The translations under genes and the position numbers were made by a program. This document shows, piece after piece, positions 26,253-35,659 of a DNA stretch of 64,000 nt. The stretch is taken from positions 3,100,001-3,164,000 of the forward strand of contig NZ_JBBOCT010000001.1 of the NCBI RefSeq assembly GCF_038002605.1, given 5' to 3'. This DNA is from Bacillus sp. FSL K6-3431 (lineage in GTDB: Bacteria; Bacillota; Bacilli; Bacillales; Bacillaceae_C). The notes beneath the pieces were generated by a model. The model saw only the letters and a program-made list of their open reading frames with translations. It did no database searches and was not told the DNA's origin. How positions within the stretch are numbered: the first letter of the stretch is position 1; each line of letters starts with the position of its first letter.

Positions 26253-26716
26253 CTAGTAACTTTCCTTTCTATAATAAAAAAGAATTATCATTGTTTATCT
26301 GAAGACGAAATAACTCTAGATTCGGAAGAAATTGATGAAGTAGTTGCCGGTACCATAATTAGGTTATATTTAATGAATTTAAACTCCGAATGATATAGTA
26401 ATTATGTCATAGGTACATACTACCATTATCTACTTATTATTAAAACTTGTTTTTTCATTTGAAAATTCCTCTAACAACTAACTTTGGTCATTCCCTTGCG
26501 ATCTAAAATGCTTTTTGATTGTTATTCGTTTTAGCTAAATCCTACTCCACGGCACTATATACATTTTGCCGTTCTTAAGGCATTGAAAATTCAGATAATT
26601 AAAGAGTCATAACGGTATTCTAGAATGTGATCCTTTAAAATTTTTATCGACAAATATTCCCTCTTCTAAATGATTTAAGTAAATATATTATACTTCGCCT
26701 AGTATATCCTAACTAT

Positions 26717-26734
26717 CTGAACGTATTCTGAACA
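26717..26734 (-). promoter_or_regulatory. Candidate SARP operator upstream of the regulatory operon
   Basis: Minus strand TGTTCAG-AATA-CGTTCAG: two heptamers differing in one base, with an 11-bp period, matching the element at 21523-21540 in sequence, spacing and orientation. TATACT lies 10 bases downstream and TATAAT further on, both on the strand of the NUMOD3 and kinase genes. Confidence 0.55.
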
Positions 26735-26989
26735 AAAGTGCATACCCGTTCTTTCCATTTTTCGGTAAGAAAGTAGTCCGCTTGTTTTATATAAGCATCT
26801 TTAAAAACATGGTATTCTTGGCAATGATACTAATATATAGCATAATTTACCTATTGTTTCACTTCGCTATTCCCAAGGTAATTGCTTTATTTATGGCATT
26901 TGAGCCCTATTACTAATTATAAATGAACCAATTGACATTTTTTTTGCAATTTATTTACTATTCTAAAGAAATTTATTTTACGCATTTAT

Positions 26990-27018
26990 TTAGCATACAG
27001 CGTTTAAAAGGTTATAAT
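26990..27018 (+). promoter_or_regulatory. Probable promoter of the peptide transporter gene
   Basis: TTAGCA (26990-26995), a 17-bp spacer and a consensus TATAAT (27013-27018), 76 bases before the ATG. Confidence 0.55.
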
Positions 27019-27094
27019 GTAAATGATCATTTTTTATTAATTAATAAAAAATAGACTAATTGCTATATCAGAATAATTAAAGGAGATTTTTTTC

Positions 27095-28588
27095 ATGTCT
27101 GAAGTAAATAAACAGAAAATTGTAGAAAGTGTTCCTCAAAAGGGCTTTTTTGGACATCCAAAGGGATTGTTTACACTTTTCTTCACTGAGTTTTGGGAGA
27201 GATTTTCGTATTACGGAATGAGAGCTATCCTTGTTTTCTATATGTATTATGAAGTATCAAAAGGCGGTCTAGGACTTGAAGAGCATACTGCTCTTGCCAT
27301 TATGTCTATTTATGGATCACTAGTGTATATGTCCGGTATTATTGGTGGCTGGTTAGCTGACAGGATATTTGGAACTTCTCATGCAGTATTTTACGGTGGA
27401 ATTTTGATCATGCTTGGTCATATTGCGTTAGCAATACCCGGAAGCGTATCTCTGTTCTTTGTTTCTATGGTACTAATTGTTCTTGGTACAGGCCTACTGA
27501 AACCTAATGTTTCTAGTATGGTTGGAGATATATACAGTGAATCAGATAATCGCCGTGATGCTGGATTCAGTATTTTCTATATGGGTATTAACCTCGGTGG
27601 ATTTCTTTCGCCTTTAATTGTCGGAGAAGTCGGAATGAAATATGATTTCCATTTAGGCTTTGGTATTGCTGCAGTCGGAATGTTTTTCGGTCTATTAGTT
27701 TTTCTTTTTACGAAGAAAAAGAATCTTGGTCTTGCAGGAACATATATAGCAAATCCGCTATCACCAACTGAAAAGAAAAAAGTATTCACTATTATAGGTC
27801 TTGCTTTCGCTCTAATCGCTATTATAATTGCCGTTAGCATTCCATTAGGTCTACTTACAATCAAATCTTTTATTACAATAGTAGGAATTCTTGGTTTCCT
27901 TATTCCGACGATCTATTTCGTTGTTATGTATCGCAGTCCAAAAACAAACGATGTGGAACGTTCGCGAATTATCGCTTTTATTCCATTATTTCTGGCTTCC
28001 GTTATGTTTTGGTCGATCCAAGAACAAGGATCAACCATTCTTGCCAGTTATGCGGATAAACGTACGCAATTAGAATTTTTAGGCTTTCATATTTCACCAG
28101 CTTGGTTCCAATCTTTAAATCCTTTATTTATCATCACTTTAGCACCAGTCTTTGCTTGGTTATGGGTAAAATTAGGTAAACGCCAGCCTTCTATACCTCA
28201 AAAGTTTTCGTTGGGGTTATTATTCGCCGGCATATCATTTTTAGTTATTCTATTACCAGCATACTTCGGTGGCGAAAATTCATTGGTAAACCCGTTATGG
28301 CTCGTGCTTAGTTACTTTATTGTCGTTATAGGCGAATTATGCCTTTCACCAGTAGGATTATCTGCAACTACAAAATTGGCACCCGCTGCTTTCTCGGCCC
28401 AAACAATGAGTTTGTGGTTCTTATCTAATGCAGCTGCCCAAGGATTAAATGCTCAACTTGTTAAATTTTACACACCTGAAACCGAAATGCTTTATTTTGG
28501 AATTATTGGTGGAACAGCAATTATACTTAGTGTTCTGCTTTTCTTAGTGACTCCTATCATACAACGTTATATGAAGGGCGTACGCTAA
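27095..28588 (+). CDS. dtpT: Proton-dependent di/tripeptide symporter (POT family)
   Basis: A 497-residue inner-membrane peptide importer with about 14 hydrophobic segments. FFGHPKGLFTLFFTEFWERF followed by SYYGMRAILVFYMYY contains the POT signature ExxERFxYYG, in which the glutamates and arginine take part in proton coupling. GLLKPNVSSMVGDIY and FSIFYMGINLGGFLSPLI are the other POT signatures, and GELCLSPVGLSATTKLAP is typical of DtpT. Length is normal. AAAGGAG precedes the ATG by 8 bases. Single-gene unit with its own promoter and terminator. Confidence 0.93.
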   Translation: MSEVNKQKIVESVPQKGFFGHPKGLFTLFFTEFWERFSYYGMRAILVFYMYYEVSKGGLGLEEHTALAIMSIYGSLVYMSGIIGGWLADRIFGTSHAVFYGGILIMLGHIALAIPGSVSLFFVSMVLIVLGTGLLKPNVSSMVGDIYSESDNRRDAGFSIFYMGINLGGFLSPLIVGEVGMKYDFHLGFGIAAVGMFFGLLVFLFTKKKNLGLAGTYIANPLSPTEKKKVFTIIGLAFALIAIIIAVSIPLGLLTIKSFITIVGILGFLIPTIYFVVMYRSPKTNDVERSRIIAFIPLFLASVMFWSIQEQGSTILASYADKRTQLEFLGFHISPAWFQSLNPLFIITLAPVFAWLWVKLGKRQPSIPQKFSLGLLFAGISFLVILLPAYFGGENSLVNPLWLVLSYFIVVIGELCLSPVGLSATTKLAPAAFSAQTMSLWFLSNAAAQGLNAQLVKFYTPETEMLYFGIIGGTAIILSVLLFLVTPIIQRYMKGVR

Positions 28589-28601
28589 TCTAGGCATGAT
28601 T

Positions 28602-28636
28602 AAAGACGGGAGATATACATTCTCTCGTCTTTTCGC
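28602..28636. terminator. Terminator between dtpT and UMF1 transporter genes
   Basis: AAGACGGGAGA (28603-28613) pairs with TCTCTCGTCTT (28621-28631), followed by T on the plus strand. The genes on both sides converge here. Confidence 0.82.
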
Positions 28637-28647
28637 TTTTATAACGA

Positions 28648-29928
28648 CTATACCATGTTTGTTGTATTTTTCACCGCGATATCAACCTTAGGTTCTGGTA
28701 CAAAAGCAAGAATAATAATGCCAATAATAAACAGAATAATTAAACTGAACACACCATAAGAAGAGTGGCCAGTCATTTGCGCAGTTACACCAACTAATAA
28801 TGGCCCCATGATGGAAGCAAACTTTCCAAAAATATTATAGAAGCCAAAAAACTCATTAGACTTTTCCTTAGGAACAAGTTTAGCAAAATAAGATCGACTT
28901 AGCGCTTGAATGCCACCCTGAGATGTCCCTACAAGCATAGCTAATATCCAAAAGTCCAATGTTGTCTTTAAGAAGAATGCATAAATACATACAATAATAT
29001 AAACAAAGATTCCAACATACAACATTTTTTTCCCTGTATACTTTTCCGCCAATTTCCCATATATAATTGCACACGGAGCGGCGACCACCTGTGTTGCAAA
29101 TAAGATGATCAAAAGGTTTGTGGAAGTAATGCCTAAATCAGATCCATACGCAGTAGACATCGAAATAATTGTTCCAACGCCATCAATATAAAAGAAATAA
29201 GCGAGTAAGAATAAAAAGAGTGCCCGGTACTTTCGAATATCTTTAAATGTTTGACCTAGACGCTTAAAGCTATTTATAATCGGTTTAGGTTCACGCTCAA
29301 TATAATAGATCTGATGAACATTTTTAAATAGCGGAATCGTGAACAATCCCCACCATATAGCGGTAATAAGAAAGGCAATCTGACTTGCTCTTGTAACAGA
29401 GACGGGAATCGACTCACTTTGCGCCAAGATGATAATCGCAATACTGATAATGAACGGGATCGTACTACCAATATAGCCCAAACCATAGCCTCGTGCCGAA
29501 ACTCGATTCATTCGTTCCTCTGACGTCACATCAACGATAAACGCATCGTAAAATACGTTAGCTCCCCAAAATCCTACTGCCGACAATGTGTAACATATTA
29601 ATAAAAGCAACCACTTATCACTAGGTACAAATGCCAGAATCGCGGTGGCGAGAATACCAACCGTAAAAAAGACAATAAAAAATTTCTTTTTTAATCCTCG
29701 ATAATCAGCTATTGTCCCTAATATCGGCCCAATCATCGCTAAAATAAATGTCGCAATAGCAATCGTATAGCCTAAATACGCAGTAGAGTTTGCTCCACTA
29801 ATTCCCGCATTCGTAGCAGCTGCTTTATAAAAGAGTGGAAACACTGCTGTTGTAATAATGATTGAATAAGCGGAGTTAGCCCAATCATATAGCATCCAGC
29901 TATTTTCTGTTTTCGTATAACGCTTCAT
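28648..29928 (-). CDS. UMF1-family MFS transporter (Atg22-like)
   Basis: A 426-residue membrane protein with 12 predicted hydrophobic segments. The start ENSWMLYDWANSAYSIIITT is the strongly conserved opening of bacterial UMF1/Atg22-type MFS proteins. IGPILGTIADYRGLKKKFF is the MFS loop 2-3 motif, and GGIQALSRSYFAKLVPKEKS is another family motif. The substrate of bacterial members is not established; yeast Atg22 exports amino acids from the vacuole. GGGGGG lies 6 bases before the ATG. The gene follows the phosphodiesterase gene on the same strand after 74 bases. Confidence 0.88.
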   Translation of the reverse strand: MKRYTKTENSWMLYDWANSAYSIIITTAVFPLFYKAAATNAGISGANSTAYLGYTIAIATFILAMIGPILGTIADYRGLKKKFFIVFFTVGILATAILAFVPSDKWLLLLICYTLSAVGFWGANVFYDAFIVDVTSEERMNRVSARGYGLGYIGSTIPFIISIAIIILAQSESIPVSVTRASQIAFLITAIWWGLFTIPLFKNVHQIYYIEREPKPIINSFKRLGQTFKDIRKYRALFLFLLAYFFYIDGVGTIISMSTAYGSDLGITSTNLLIILFATQVVAAPCAIIYGKLAEKYTGKKMLYVGIFVYIIVCIYAFFLKTTLDFWILAMLVGTSQGGIQALSRSYFAKLVPKEKSNEFFGFYNIFGKFASIMGPLLVGVTAQMTGHSSYGVFSLIILFIIGIIILAFVPEPKVDIAVKNTTNMV

Positions 29929-30002
29929 CTTTAGCCCCCCAATACACTATATTTATTAATTGTACAGGAAAACTAGTCTCAATAATTCAAAAAGTCTAAA
30001 CT

Positions 30003-31301
30003 TTACATCGTTAATATTTCTTTTACAATTCTTCCATCTGTGACACCAAGGTCTAAACCGAGTAACATAGCAAATGTCGGTCCTTCATCGATAAGATGCA
30101 TGGCAGGAAGGATTGTATTTTCACGTATTCCTTTTCCAGTTGCCATCAAAATTGTGGTATAGTTTTCTTTTTCAGGAGAATAGCCGTGGCAGGCATGCGT
30201 ATATCGCTTCGCTTGCACATCTTCCTCCGTAATCCTATCAATAAATGCCCCTTCCAGCCCTTCTGTAAAATAATAGCCTCGTTGAGCTTCGATCATAAAA
30301 GCCGAGCTACCATCTGCACCCTTTACGCCTGCTTCTTCACCAGTCAATACCTTTTCAATGCCATTTTTTTTATCCTCGAAAAGGTCTCTTAAAGTTTCTG
30401 CAACGATCTTCTTTGTCTTGTCATCTTTTACATAAATATATGCGGACCCATCGCAGCTATTGCAATATGCCTTCCAATCGATTACTTTCCCTCTTTTATT
30501 AACATTAATTAGACCTTGCTCACGAAATAGGACATTCAGCTTGACCGCCTTCGATTCATTGAGTGCACTATGATCTCCTATCGCAATAATAGTTGCATTT
30601 TCGTAGATACCACCCTCTTTTAACGCTTCGATAATTCGCCCAAGCCGAATATCATGTCGGTGAATTGCCGCATGAGCTTCTGTCGAGGAAAAACCATGTA
30701 AATGGCGTTGCGTATCAAGATCAGTAAAATGAACAAGCATTAAGTTCGGTTTCTTCGTTTGAATCGTATGAACAGTAGATTCCAAGACAAATTCATCTAG
30801 TTCTGGCTGGTTGAGCCTTTTTCGAATATGTCCGAAACGACGATTCATGTCTAACTGATAAAGGACACTTCCATTCAGTAATGAGACAGGAATTTGATGT
30901 TGCCAAGGACGGTTGGCAAAAATTTCGGGCATATGGTAATCAATTTTCCCCTTTGCTGTCACAGGCCATAATAAAGCAGCTGTTGTCATTCCTGCCTTTT
31001 TCGCTTCATCATATAATGTGGTACCCTTTATATAACGGCGATGCCAATACCAATCGGGAGACTGTTCTCCTGGTTGTAGAAAAGTGTTATTGATTACGCC
31101 ATGCCGATTTGGATAATTACCCGTCACGATGGTAGCGTGACAGGGATATGTAACAGATGGATAAATCGTCTCCACATTGTTACAAAAAGATGCTTTTTGC
31201 AAAAACTCCTGAAAATGCGGAAGCTCCTTTAACATGGAGAAATCCAATGAAGAGAGGCAATCAAATGAGATAACAATTAAATGATCTGTAAGTCGAGTCA
31301 T
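30003..31301 (-). CDS. Type I phosphodiesterase/nucleotide pyrophosphatase family protein
   Basis: A 432-residue metal-dependent phosphoesterase of the alkaline phosphatase superfamily. Metal and catalytic motifs appear in order: ISFDCLSS (Asp), YPSVTYPCHATIVTGNYPNR with the Thr nucleophile, VHFTDLDTQRH (Asp and His), AIGDHSALNE (Asp-His), and CHGYSPEKENY near the C-terminus (His). No signal peptide is evident, so it is probably cytoplasmic. The start at 31301 is preferred over 31352: CGGAGG lies 5-6 bases ahead, and the extension has no ribosome binding site. The physiological substrate cannot be inferred. Confidence 0.88.
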   Translation of the reverse strand: MTRLTDHLIVISFDCLSSLDFSMLKELPHFQEFLQKASFCNNVETIYPSVTYPCHATIVTGNYPNRHGVINNTFLQPGEQSPDWYWHRRYIKGTTLYDEAKKAGMTTAALLWPVTAKGKIDYHMPEIFANRPWQHQIPVSLLNGSVLYQLDMNRRFGHIRKRLNQPELDEFVLESTVHTIQTKKPNLMLVHFTDLDTQRHLHGFSSTEAHAAIHRHDIRLGRIIEALKEGGIYENATIIAIGDHSALNESKAVKLNVLFREQGLINVNKRGKVIDWKAYCNSCDGSAYIYVKDDKTKKIVAETLRDLFEDKKNGIEKVLTGEEAGVKGADGSSAFMIEAQRGYYFTEGLEGAFIDRITEEDVQAKRYTHACHGYSPEKENYTTILMATGKGIRENTILPAMHLIDEGPTFAMLLGLDLGVTDGRIVKEILTM

Positions 31302-31359
31302 CACAACCTCCGATATTTGTATTATGAAGTTTTCTACAAAACGGATAGACATCCTTTAT

Positions 31360-32997
31360 TTACTTTTCAAGTAAGACTCTTTTAGATTGTCTTGGAAATG
31401 TAAAACGCCAGCCTATTATCGTCGTTATTAGTAAAATAACTACATATACATATATTCCATAATTGATTATTGTAGCTAATACATGAATTCCAGCAAACAG
31501 GCCAGTTATTAACATGAGAATAATCATAATAGCTGTATTTGAATCCTGAGCAAATTCAAAGGATCGAGAAAAAGGATATGTCTCAATATTGATTAATCGA
31601 TAGGTAAGAAGTACCTGCACTACCCCTGCCAATAGGACAGCGAGAAGATCCGGAAGAATTCCCATCGAAAAAATCCAAATAAATAAAATACTAAGTAGAA
31701 GATAAATAGGTAAATACATTTTTACGAGAAATGCTTTCATTGTGCCACTGTAGACAGAGGATGTCTCTTCAATCGGAGCAGCCCGATAGATCCAACTCCC
31801 TTTGTAATTTCCAGAAAACTTTAGCATATGCACAATTGCTGGAATCATCAAATTACAAAAGTAAATAACGAAGAACATTTTACTGCCAGCAAGTCCTGAG
31901 AACGAATTCGTTCTCCATTCATTAAATAAAAAGATAAAAGGAAATATAATCGCAAAGCCTAGTGTCGGATAAACCTTCAACTTAAACTCTCTTTCTCGTT
32001 TCATCATGAGTGATGCAAACTGAAAAAATACTCTTTCTTCTTTGTTCCTGCATACTATTTTTGCACATAAAGCATCAAGGCCATTTATGCTCCTTTTTTT
32101 GCTCGTATCACTTAATAATTTTTGCAAATTGCGCTCAAAAGACGGCATCAATCGGGAATAAATCATAATAGATATAATCGGAATACATAATGCTAGGATC
32201 GATAAACCAATAATATAGTTAGAGACATTATGATTCATTAACAATTCGAATGGTGCGCCATACCAAAAAGCTGGTATGAATACATTCCACCAACTAAAAG
32301 AATATGTGAAGTCTAGATCGACGAACTCAAAAGATCTTGCAAGGACCTGATAACCAATCAAGATACTAATAGATAATATAATCTGCACATAATTTATAAT
32401 ATCCTTTAGACGTTCACCATTAAAAAAGCGCAAGATAAATAAGTAGATTAATGCGGTCAGCACAACAGTAAACAGGGAAATCAAAACCAGCTCAAATAAA
32501 AACAAAAGAGAAAATAAAATCCCTTTACTAAAAAGGCTGACTACTAATGGTATAGCTGCGAACGCACCCGTTAATAGGGACATATATATGACGATGTGAA
32601 AAAACTTTGCGGCCCCGATTGTTCTCCGGCTAATTGGCTTCGAATTCAAAATATTTTTATCCCGTACATCCAACAGCACTGAAGAGAAGTCAGATATCAT
32701 CGATGTCATGAGAATAAACATGACCATTCCAAATACGAGGCTCATTTGAAATATGTAGTTGTTTCCCATAAGAATAAATGGAATTAAAATAAGACCATAA
32801 AACGCATATAAACCTAACGACTTTAGAAAATGATTTCCTTCCTTTTTCTTTGACCCATTAAAAATGGTTGGTACCCTTCTCTGATCCATCGTCAACTTTG
32901 TTTGCAAAATTTTTCTCATCACAGCATAATCTATTCCAAACCTTATAAATAAACCTTTAAAAGTATCCAACACTTTCAGTGATTGCAAATCATTCAT
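31360..32997 (-). CDS. ABC transporter permease (large exporter-type)
   Basis: An integral membrane protein of about 545 residues with roughly 10-12 hydrophobic segments, the partner of the ATPase encoded just upstream. The conserved-looking DVRDKNILNSKPISRRTIGA segment after the first pairs of membrane helices is seen in putative ABC exporter permeases of bacilli. The frame could start at 33057, but the ATG at 32997 overlaps the ATPase stop by 8 bases and follows GAGAGGGA, which fits a coupled operon. Substrate unknown. The call depends on the neighbour and the membrane profile more than on a named family. Confidence 0.75.
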   Translation of the reverse strand: MNDLQSLKVLDTFKGLFIRFGIDYAVMRKILQTKLTMDQRRVPTIFNGSKKKEGNHFLKSLGLYAFYGLILIPFILMGNNYIFQMSLVFGMVMFILMTSMISDFSSVLLDVRDKNILNSKPISRRTIGAAKFFHIVIYMSLLTGAFAAIPLVVSLFSKGILFSLLFLFELVLISLFTVVLTALIYLFILRFFNGERLKDIINYVQIILSISILIGYQVLARSFEFVDLDFTYSFSWWNVFIPAFWYGAPFELLMNHNVSNYIIGLSILALCIPIISIMIYSRLMPSFERNLQKLLSDTSKKRSINGLDALCAKIVCRNKEERVFFQFASLMMKREREFKLKVYPTLGFAIIFPFIFLFNEWRTNSFSGLAGSKMFFVIYFCNLMIPAIVHMLKFSGNYKGSWIYRAAPIEETSSVYSGTMKAFLVKMYLPIYLLLSILFIWIFSMGILPDLLAVLLAGVVQVLLTYRLINIETYPFSRSFEFAQDSNTAIMIILMLITGLFAGIHVLATIINYGIYVYVVILLITTIIGWRFTFPRQSKRVLLEK

Positions 32998-33790
32998 TGG
33001 CACATCCCTCTCTGACAGTGGCAACAATGTTTTCAGCAATACTTTTATGCTCATCAAAACCTGTCAACTGATTAAATATCTCCTCAAGTGTCCCTTCTTT
33101 ACTTCGTTCTTTTAACTCCTCAAAGCTTCCATCCGCAACTATCCTTCCCTCTACAAGTAAGATAATTCGGCTACTGATTTTTTCCACTACATCCATGATG
33201 TGCGACGAGTAAAAAATTGTTTTTCCTTGTGCAGCGAGCTGTGCCAGAAGTTCTTTAATAATCATCACACTATTTGCATCTAATCCACTTAATGGTTCAT
33301 CTAGAAATAATAAATCTGGATCATGCAGTAAACTCGAGATAATTAAAACCTTTTGTTTCATTCCTTTCGAAAAAGAGGATAGTCTGGCATGGAAAACGTC
33401 AGCTAATCCAAATTCCTGCATTAGTTTAATTGCCTTTTGCTCCGCTTTCTCTTGTGACAGTCCAAATAACTCACCAATAAATGTTAAATACTCACTAGCA
33501 GTAAGATTATCATAAGCTTCCGCATTCTCAGGAACATAGCCAATTTTACTTTTATATGTATGATCCCCACTTGCAATATCCCAGCCGAAGATTTCAACCT
33601 TTCCTTGATAACCTTCAACTAATCCAAGCATGACTTTCACTGTTGTGCTCTTTCCCGCACCATTTGGGCCGATATAACCGATAATTTGCCCTTTAAAAAC
33701 TTCCAAATCGATCCCATTTAACACTTGTTTCCCACCATAACTCATCGTTAAATTGGTCAGCGATAACACTTTTTCCCTTGTCGCATTCAT
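32990..33790 (-). CDS. ABC transporter ATP-binding protein (exporter type)
   Basis: A 266-residue ATPase powering the adjacent permease. Walker A is GYIGPNGAGKSTT, the Q-loop region is IGYVPENAEAYDNLT, the signature is SSFSKGMKQKVLI (a degenerate FSKGMKQ form typical of CcmA/BcrA-like drug and bacteriocin exporters), Walker B is LLFLDEPLSGLD and the H-loop is IFYSSHIMD. The start at 33790 (AGAGGTGA 5-7 bases upstream) replaces a longer frame to 33865. First gene of a two-gene operon. Confidence 0.9.
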   Translation of the reverse strand: MNATREKVLSLTNLTMSYGGKQVLNGIDLEVFKGQIIGYIGPNGAGKSTTVKVMLGLVEGYQGKVEIFGWDIASGDHTYKSKIGYVPENAEAYDNLTASEYLTFIGELFGLSQEKAEQKAIKLMQEFGLADVFHARLSSFSKGMKQKVLIISSLLHDPDLLFLDEPLSGLDANSVMIIKELLAQLAAQGKTIFYSSHIMDVVEKISSRIILLVEGRIVADGSFEELKERSKEGTLEEIFNQLTGFDEHKSIAENIVATVREGCANE

Positions 33791-33891
33791 TACGGTCACC
33801 TCTATAAGTAATATTGCTATTATTCTAACATTATATTTTACTGTGTGGGGTTCATTCCTTAACATATATTGGATATTTAGTAATTATCCAT

Positions 33892-33949
33892 AAAAAAAGC
33901 GCCCTATAAAGTAGTCTTATAAAGGATCTACTCCATAGGGCAATTTTTT
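33892..33949. terminator. Bidirectional terminator downstream of ssu operon side
   Basis: GCCCTAT (33901-33907) and GTAG pair with CTAC and ATAGGGC (33935-33941), flanked by A7 on the left and T6 on the right. It lies between the start of the ABC exporter operon and the end of ssuB. Confidence 0.75.
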
Positions 33950-34097
33950 AACTAACGATAGCTATTTTACATGTAATTTGTGAATTACAAAAGGCTCGGC
34001 AATGAATACGGAGCCACTCGCATGTTGCTGAGTGGCTCGTTAATAAACACTCATTGTTACAGCTCACAGATAATCTCTTAGACTATCGTAATAATAC

Positions 34098-34844
34098 TTA
34101 TACGTCCATTACGCGGTTGATGACCATTTTTTCTAATTCGGTAACCTCATGATTATCTCTTTCTCTTGGTCTCTGAATGGTGATATTCAAATCCATTGCA
34201 ATGTTGCCTTCTTCCAATAAAAGGACTCGGTCAGCAAGGGCTATTGCTTCTGCCACATCATGCGTCACTAGGAAAGCCGTAAACTGTTGTTCTTCCCATA
34301 GGCTTGAAATCAATTGATGCATTTCTAGTCTTGTAAAAGCATCAAGTGCCCCTAAAGGTTCATCCAATAATAATAGTTTTGGTTTACTAATTAATGCTCT
34401 CGCCAAGGAAACCCTTTGTTTCTGCCCCCCTGATAAAACATGCGGCCATTCATTCTCTCTACCTTTTAACCCGACTTGTTCTAGCATGTCAGCTGCCAGT
34501 CTTTTCATTTCCGCTTTACCTTTCACCCCATCGACCTTAGCCAATCCCAGTTGAACATTTTCGATAACAGTTAGCCATGGTAAAAGCCTTGAATCCTGAA
34601 ACATTACGCGTACTTCGGGATTTATTCCTTGGGTGACTTGCCGATCCAACTTAATTTCACCTGTAGTAGGTTTGTCTAAACCGGCTAATAAGCGTAGGAA
34701 TGTGCTTTTTCCGCAGCCACTTCTACCAACAATCGATAAAAACTCCCCTTTTTGCACAGATAAATCAAGTTGCTTGAGCACATTTACTTCCCCAAATGAC
34801 TTTGAAATTCCTGTTACATGGAGACCATCCTTTTGTGCTTCCAT
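34098..34844 (-). CDS. ssuB: Aliphatic sulfonate/taurine-type ABC transporter ATPase
   Basis: A 248-residue ATPase of the SsuB/TauB/nitrate subgroup. Walker A SIVGRSGCGKSTFLRLLAGL, VMFQDSRLLPWLTVIENVQL with the Q-loop and the DxRLLPW hallmark of SsuB-like proteins, signature VLSGGQKQRVSLARAL, Walker B LLLLDEPLGALD, H-loop VTHDVAEA. The ATG at 34844 lies 5-6 bases after GAGGTGA; an in-frame GTG at 34853 overlaps that site and is unlikely. Last gene of the ssuABC operon. In bacilli this system brings in sulfonates as a sulfur source; no desulfonating monooxygenase (SsuD) is adjacent. Confidence 0.9.
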   Translation of the reverse strand: MEAQKDGLHVTGISKSFGEVNVLKQLDLSVQKGEFLSIVGRSGCGKSTFLRLLAGLDKPTTGEIKLDRQVTQGINPEVRVMFQDSRLLPWLTVIENVQLGLAKVDGVKGKAEMKRLAADMLEQVGLKGRENEWPHVLSGGQKQRVSLARALISKPKLLLLDEPLGALDAFTRLEMHQLISSLWEEQQFTAFLVTHDVAEAIALADRVLLLEEGNIAMDLNITIQRPRERDNHEVTELEKMVINRVMDV

Positions 34845-34867
34845 GTGTTTCACCTCATCGTTTAGCT

Positions 34868-35650
34868 TTATTTCTGTTTAGCATAACTTGGATGCCATTT
34901 AAGTGTTTTTTCCTCAATTAATTTTGCTAAAACATCGGCTAATTTCCCTAATAATGCGTAAATAATAATACTTAAAATAATCACATCTGTTTTCATAAAT
35001 TCACGGGCATTCATAGCCATATAGCCGATACCGGAATCAGATGCAATCGTTTCCGCTACGATTAGCGTTAACCACATCAACCCTAAGGAATATCGCAAAC
35101 CAACGAAAATAGACGGGAGCGCCCCTGGTAAAATGATTTTATTGAAGAGTTCTAATGGACTAAGTCCATACACTCTCCCCATTTCTATCAATCCTCGGTC
35201 CACTGTGCGGATTCCGTGATACGTATTTACGTATATAGGAAAAAAAACACCTAAGGAAACAAGAAAGATCTTCGCTGTTTCACCAATACCAAACCAAATA
35301 ATCACTAGTGGTATCAAAGCTAAGTGAGGCACATTTCGGATCATCTGAATCGTCGAATCAAAAAACCTTCCCGCAAATGGAAATAATCCATTCATTAGCC
35401 CTAAAATAAACCCAATTCCTCCACCAATCAATAAACCAATCAGCGCCCGGTATGTACTTATACCCATATGATAATAAAGGTCACCAGATTTAAATAATTC
35501 TATTGCTGTCAATATAATCGCTGTTGGTGGTGGAAATAACCTTGATGAAATAACTTCATTAGAAGAGCATACTTGCCAAATAAGTAAAAGCACTACTGGA
35601 ACAACCCACGGTATGATTCCTTCTAACTTAAAAATCTTATTATTCTTCAT
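34868..35650 (-). CDS. ssuC: Aliphatic sulfonate/taurine-type ABC transporter permease
   Basis: A 260-residue permease with about six membrane segments. GIIPWVVPVVLLLIWQVCSS with SSRLFPPPTAI is the usual SsuC/TauC beginning, and the EAA loop reads VDRGLIEMGRVYGLSPLELF. The ATG at 35650 stands 5 bases after AGGTGA; the ATG at 35659 overlaps the ribosome binding site. Between ssuA and ssuB on the same strand, with tight spacing. Confidence 0.9.
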   Translation of the reverse strand: MKNNKIFKLEGIIPWVVPVVLLLIWQVCSSNEVISSRLFPPPTAIILTAIELFKSGDLYYHMGISTYRALIGLLIGGGIGFILGLMNGLFPFAGRFFDSTIQMIRNVPHLALIPLVIIWFGIGETAKIFLVSLGVFFPIYVNTYHGIRTVDRGLIEMGRVYGLSPLELFNKIILPGALPSIFVGLRYSLGLMWLTLIVAETIASDSGIGYMAMNAREFMKTDVIILSIIIYALLGKLADVLAKLIEEKTLKWHPSYAKQK

Positions 35651-35659
35651 TTCATTCAC

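Larger units (their letters stand above)
26253..27094. other. 842-bp intergenic region upstream of the regulatory operon and dtpT
   Basis: No gene I can defend. It holds the candidate SARP operator (26717-26734), a promoter for the peptide transporter (26990-27018), an additional TTGACA at 26932-26937 with TACTAT 18 bases on, and a CGGTATTCTAGAATG stretch (26613-26627) resembling half of the palindrome at 54447-54482. An open stretch near 26299-26391 encodes an acidic 30-residue piece without a start codon or ribosome binding site. Confidence 0.6.

Noticed and set aside
26299..26391. Acidic 30-codon open stretch (LSEDEITLDSEEIDEVVAGT...)
   Set aside because: It has no start codon, no ribosome binding site and no family I recognise. 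It could be the remnant of a gene, but nothing supports this.
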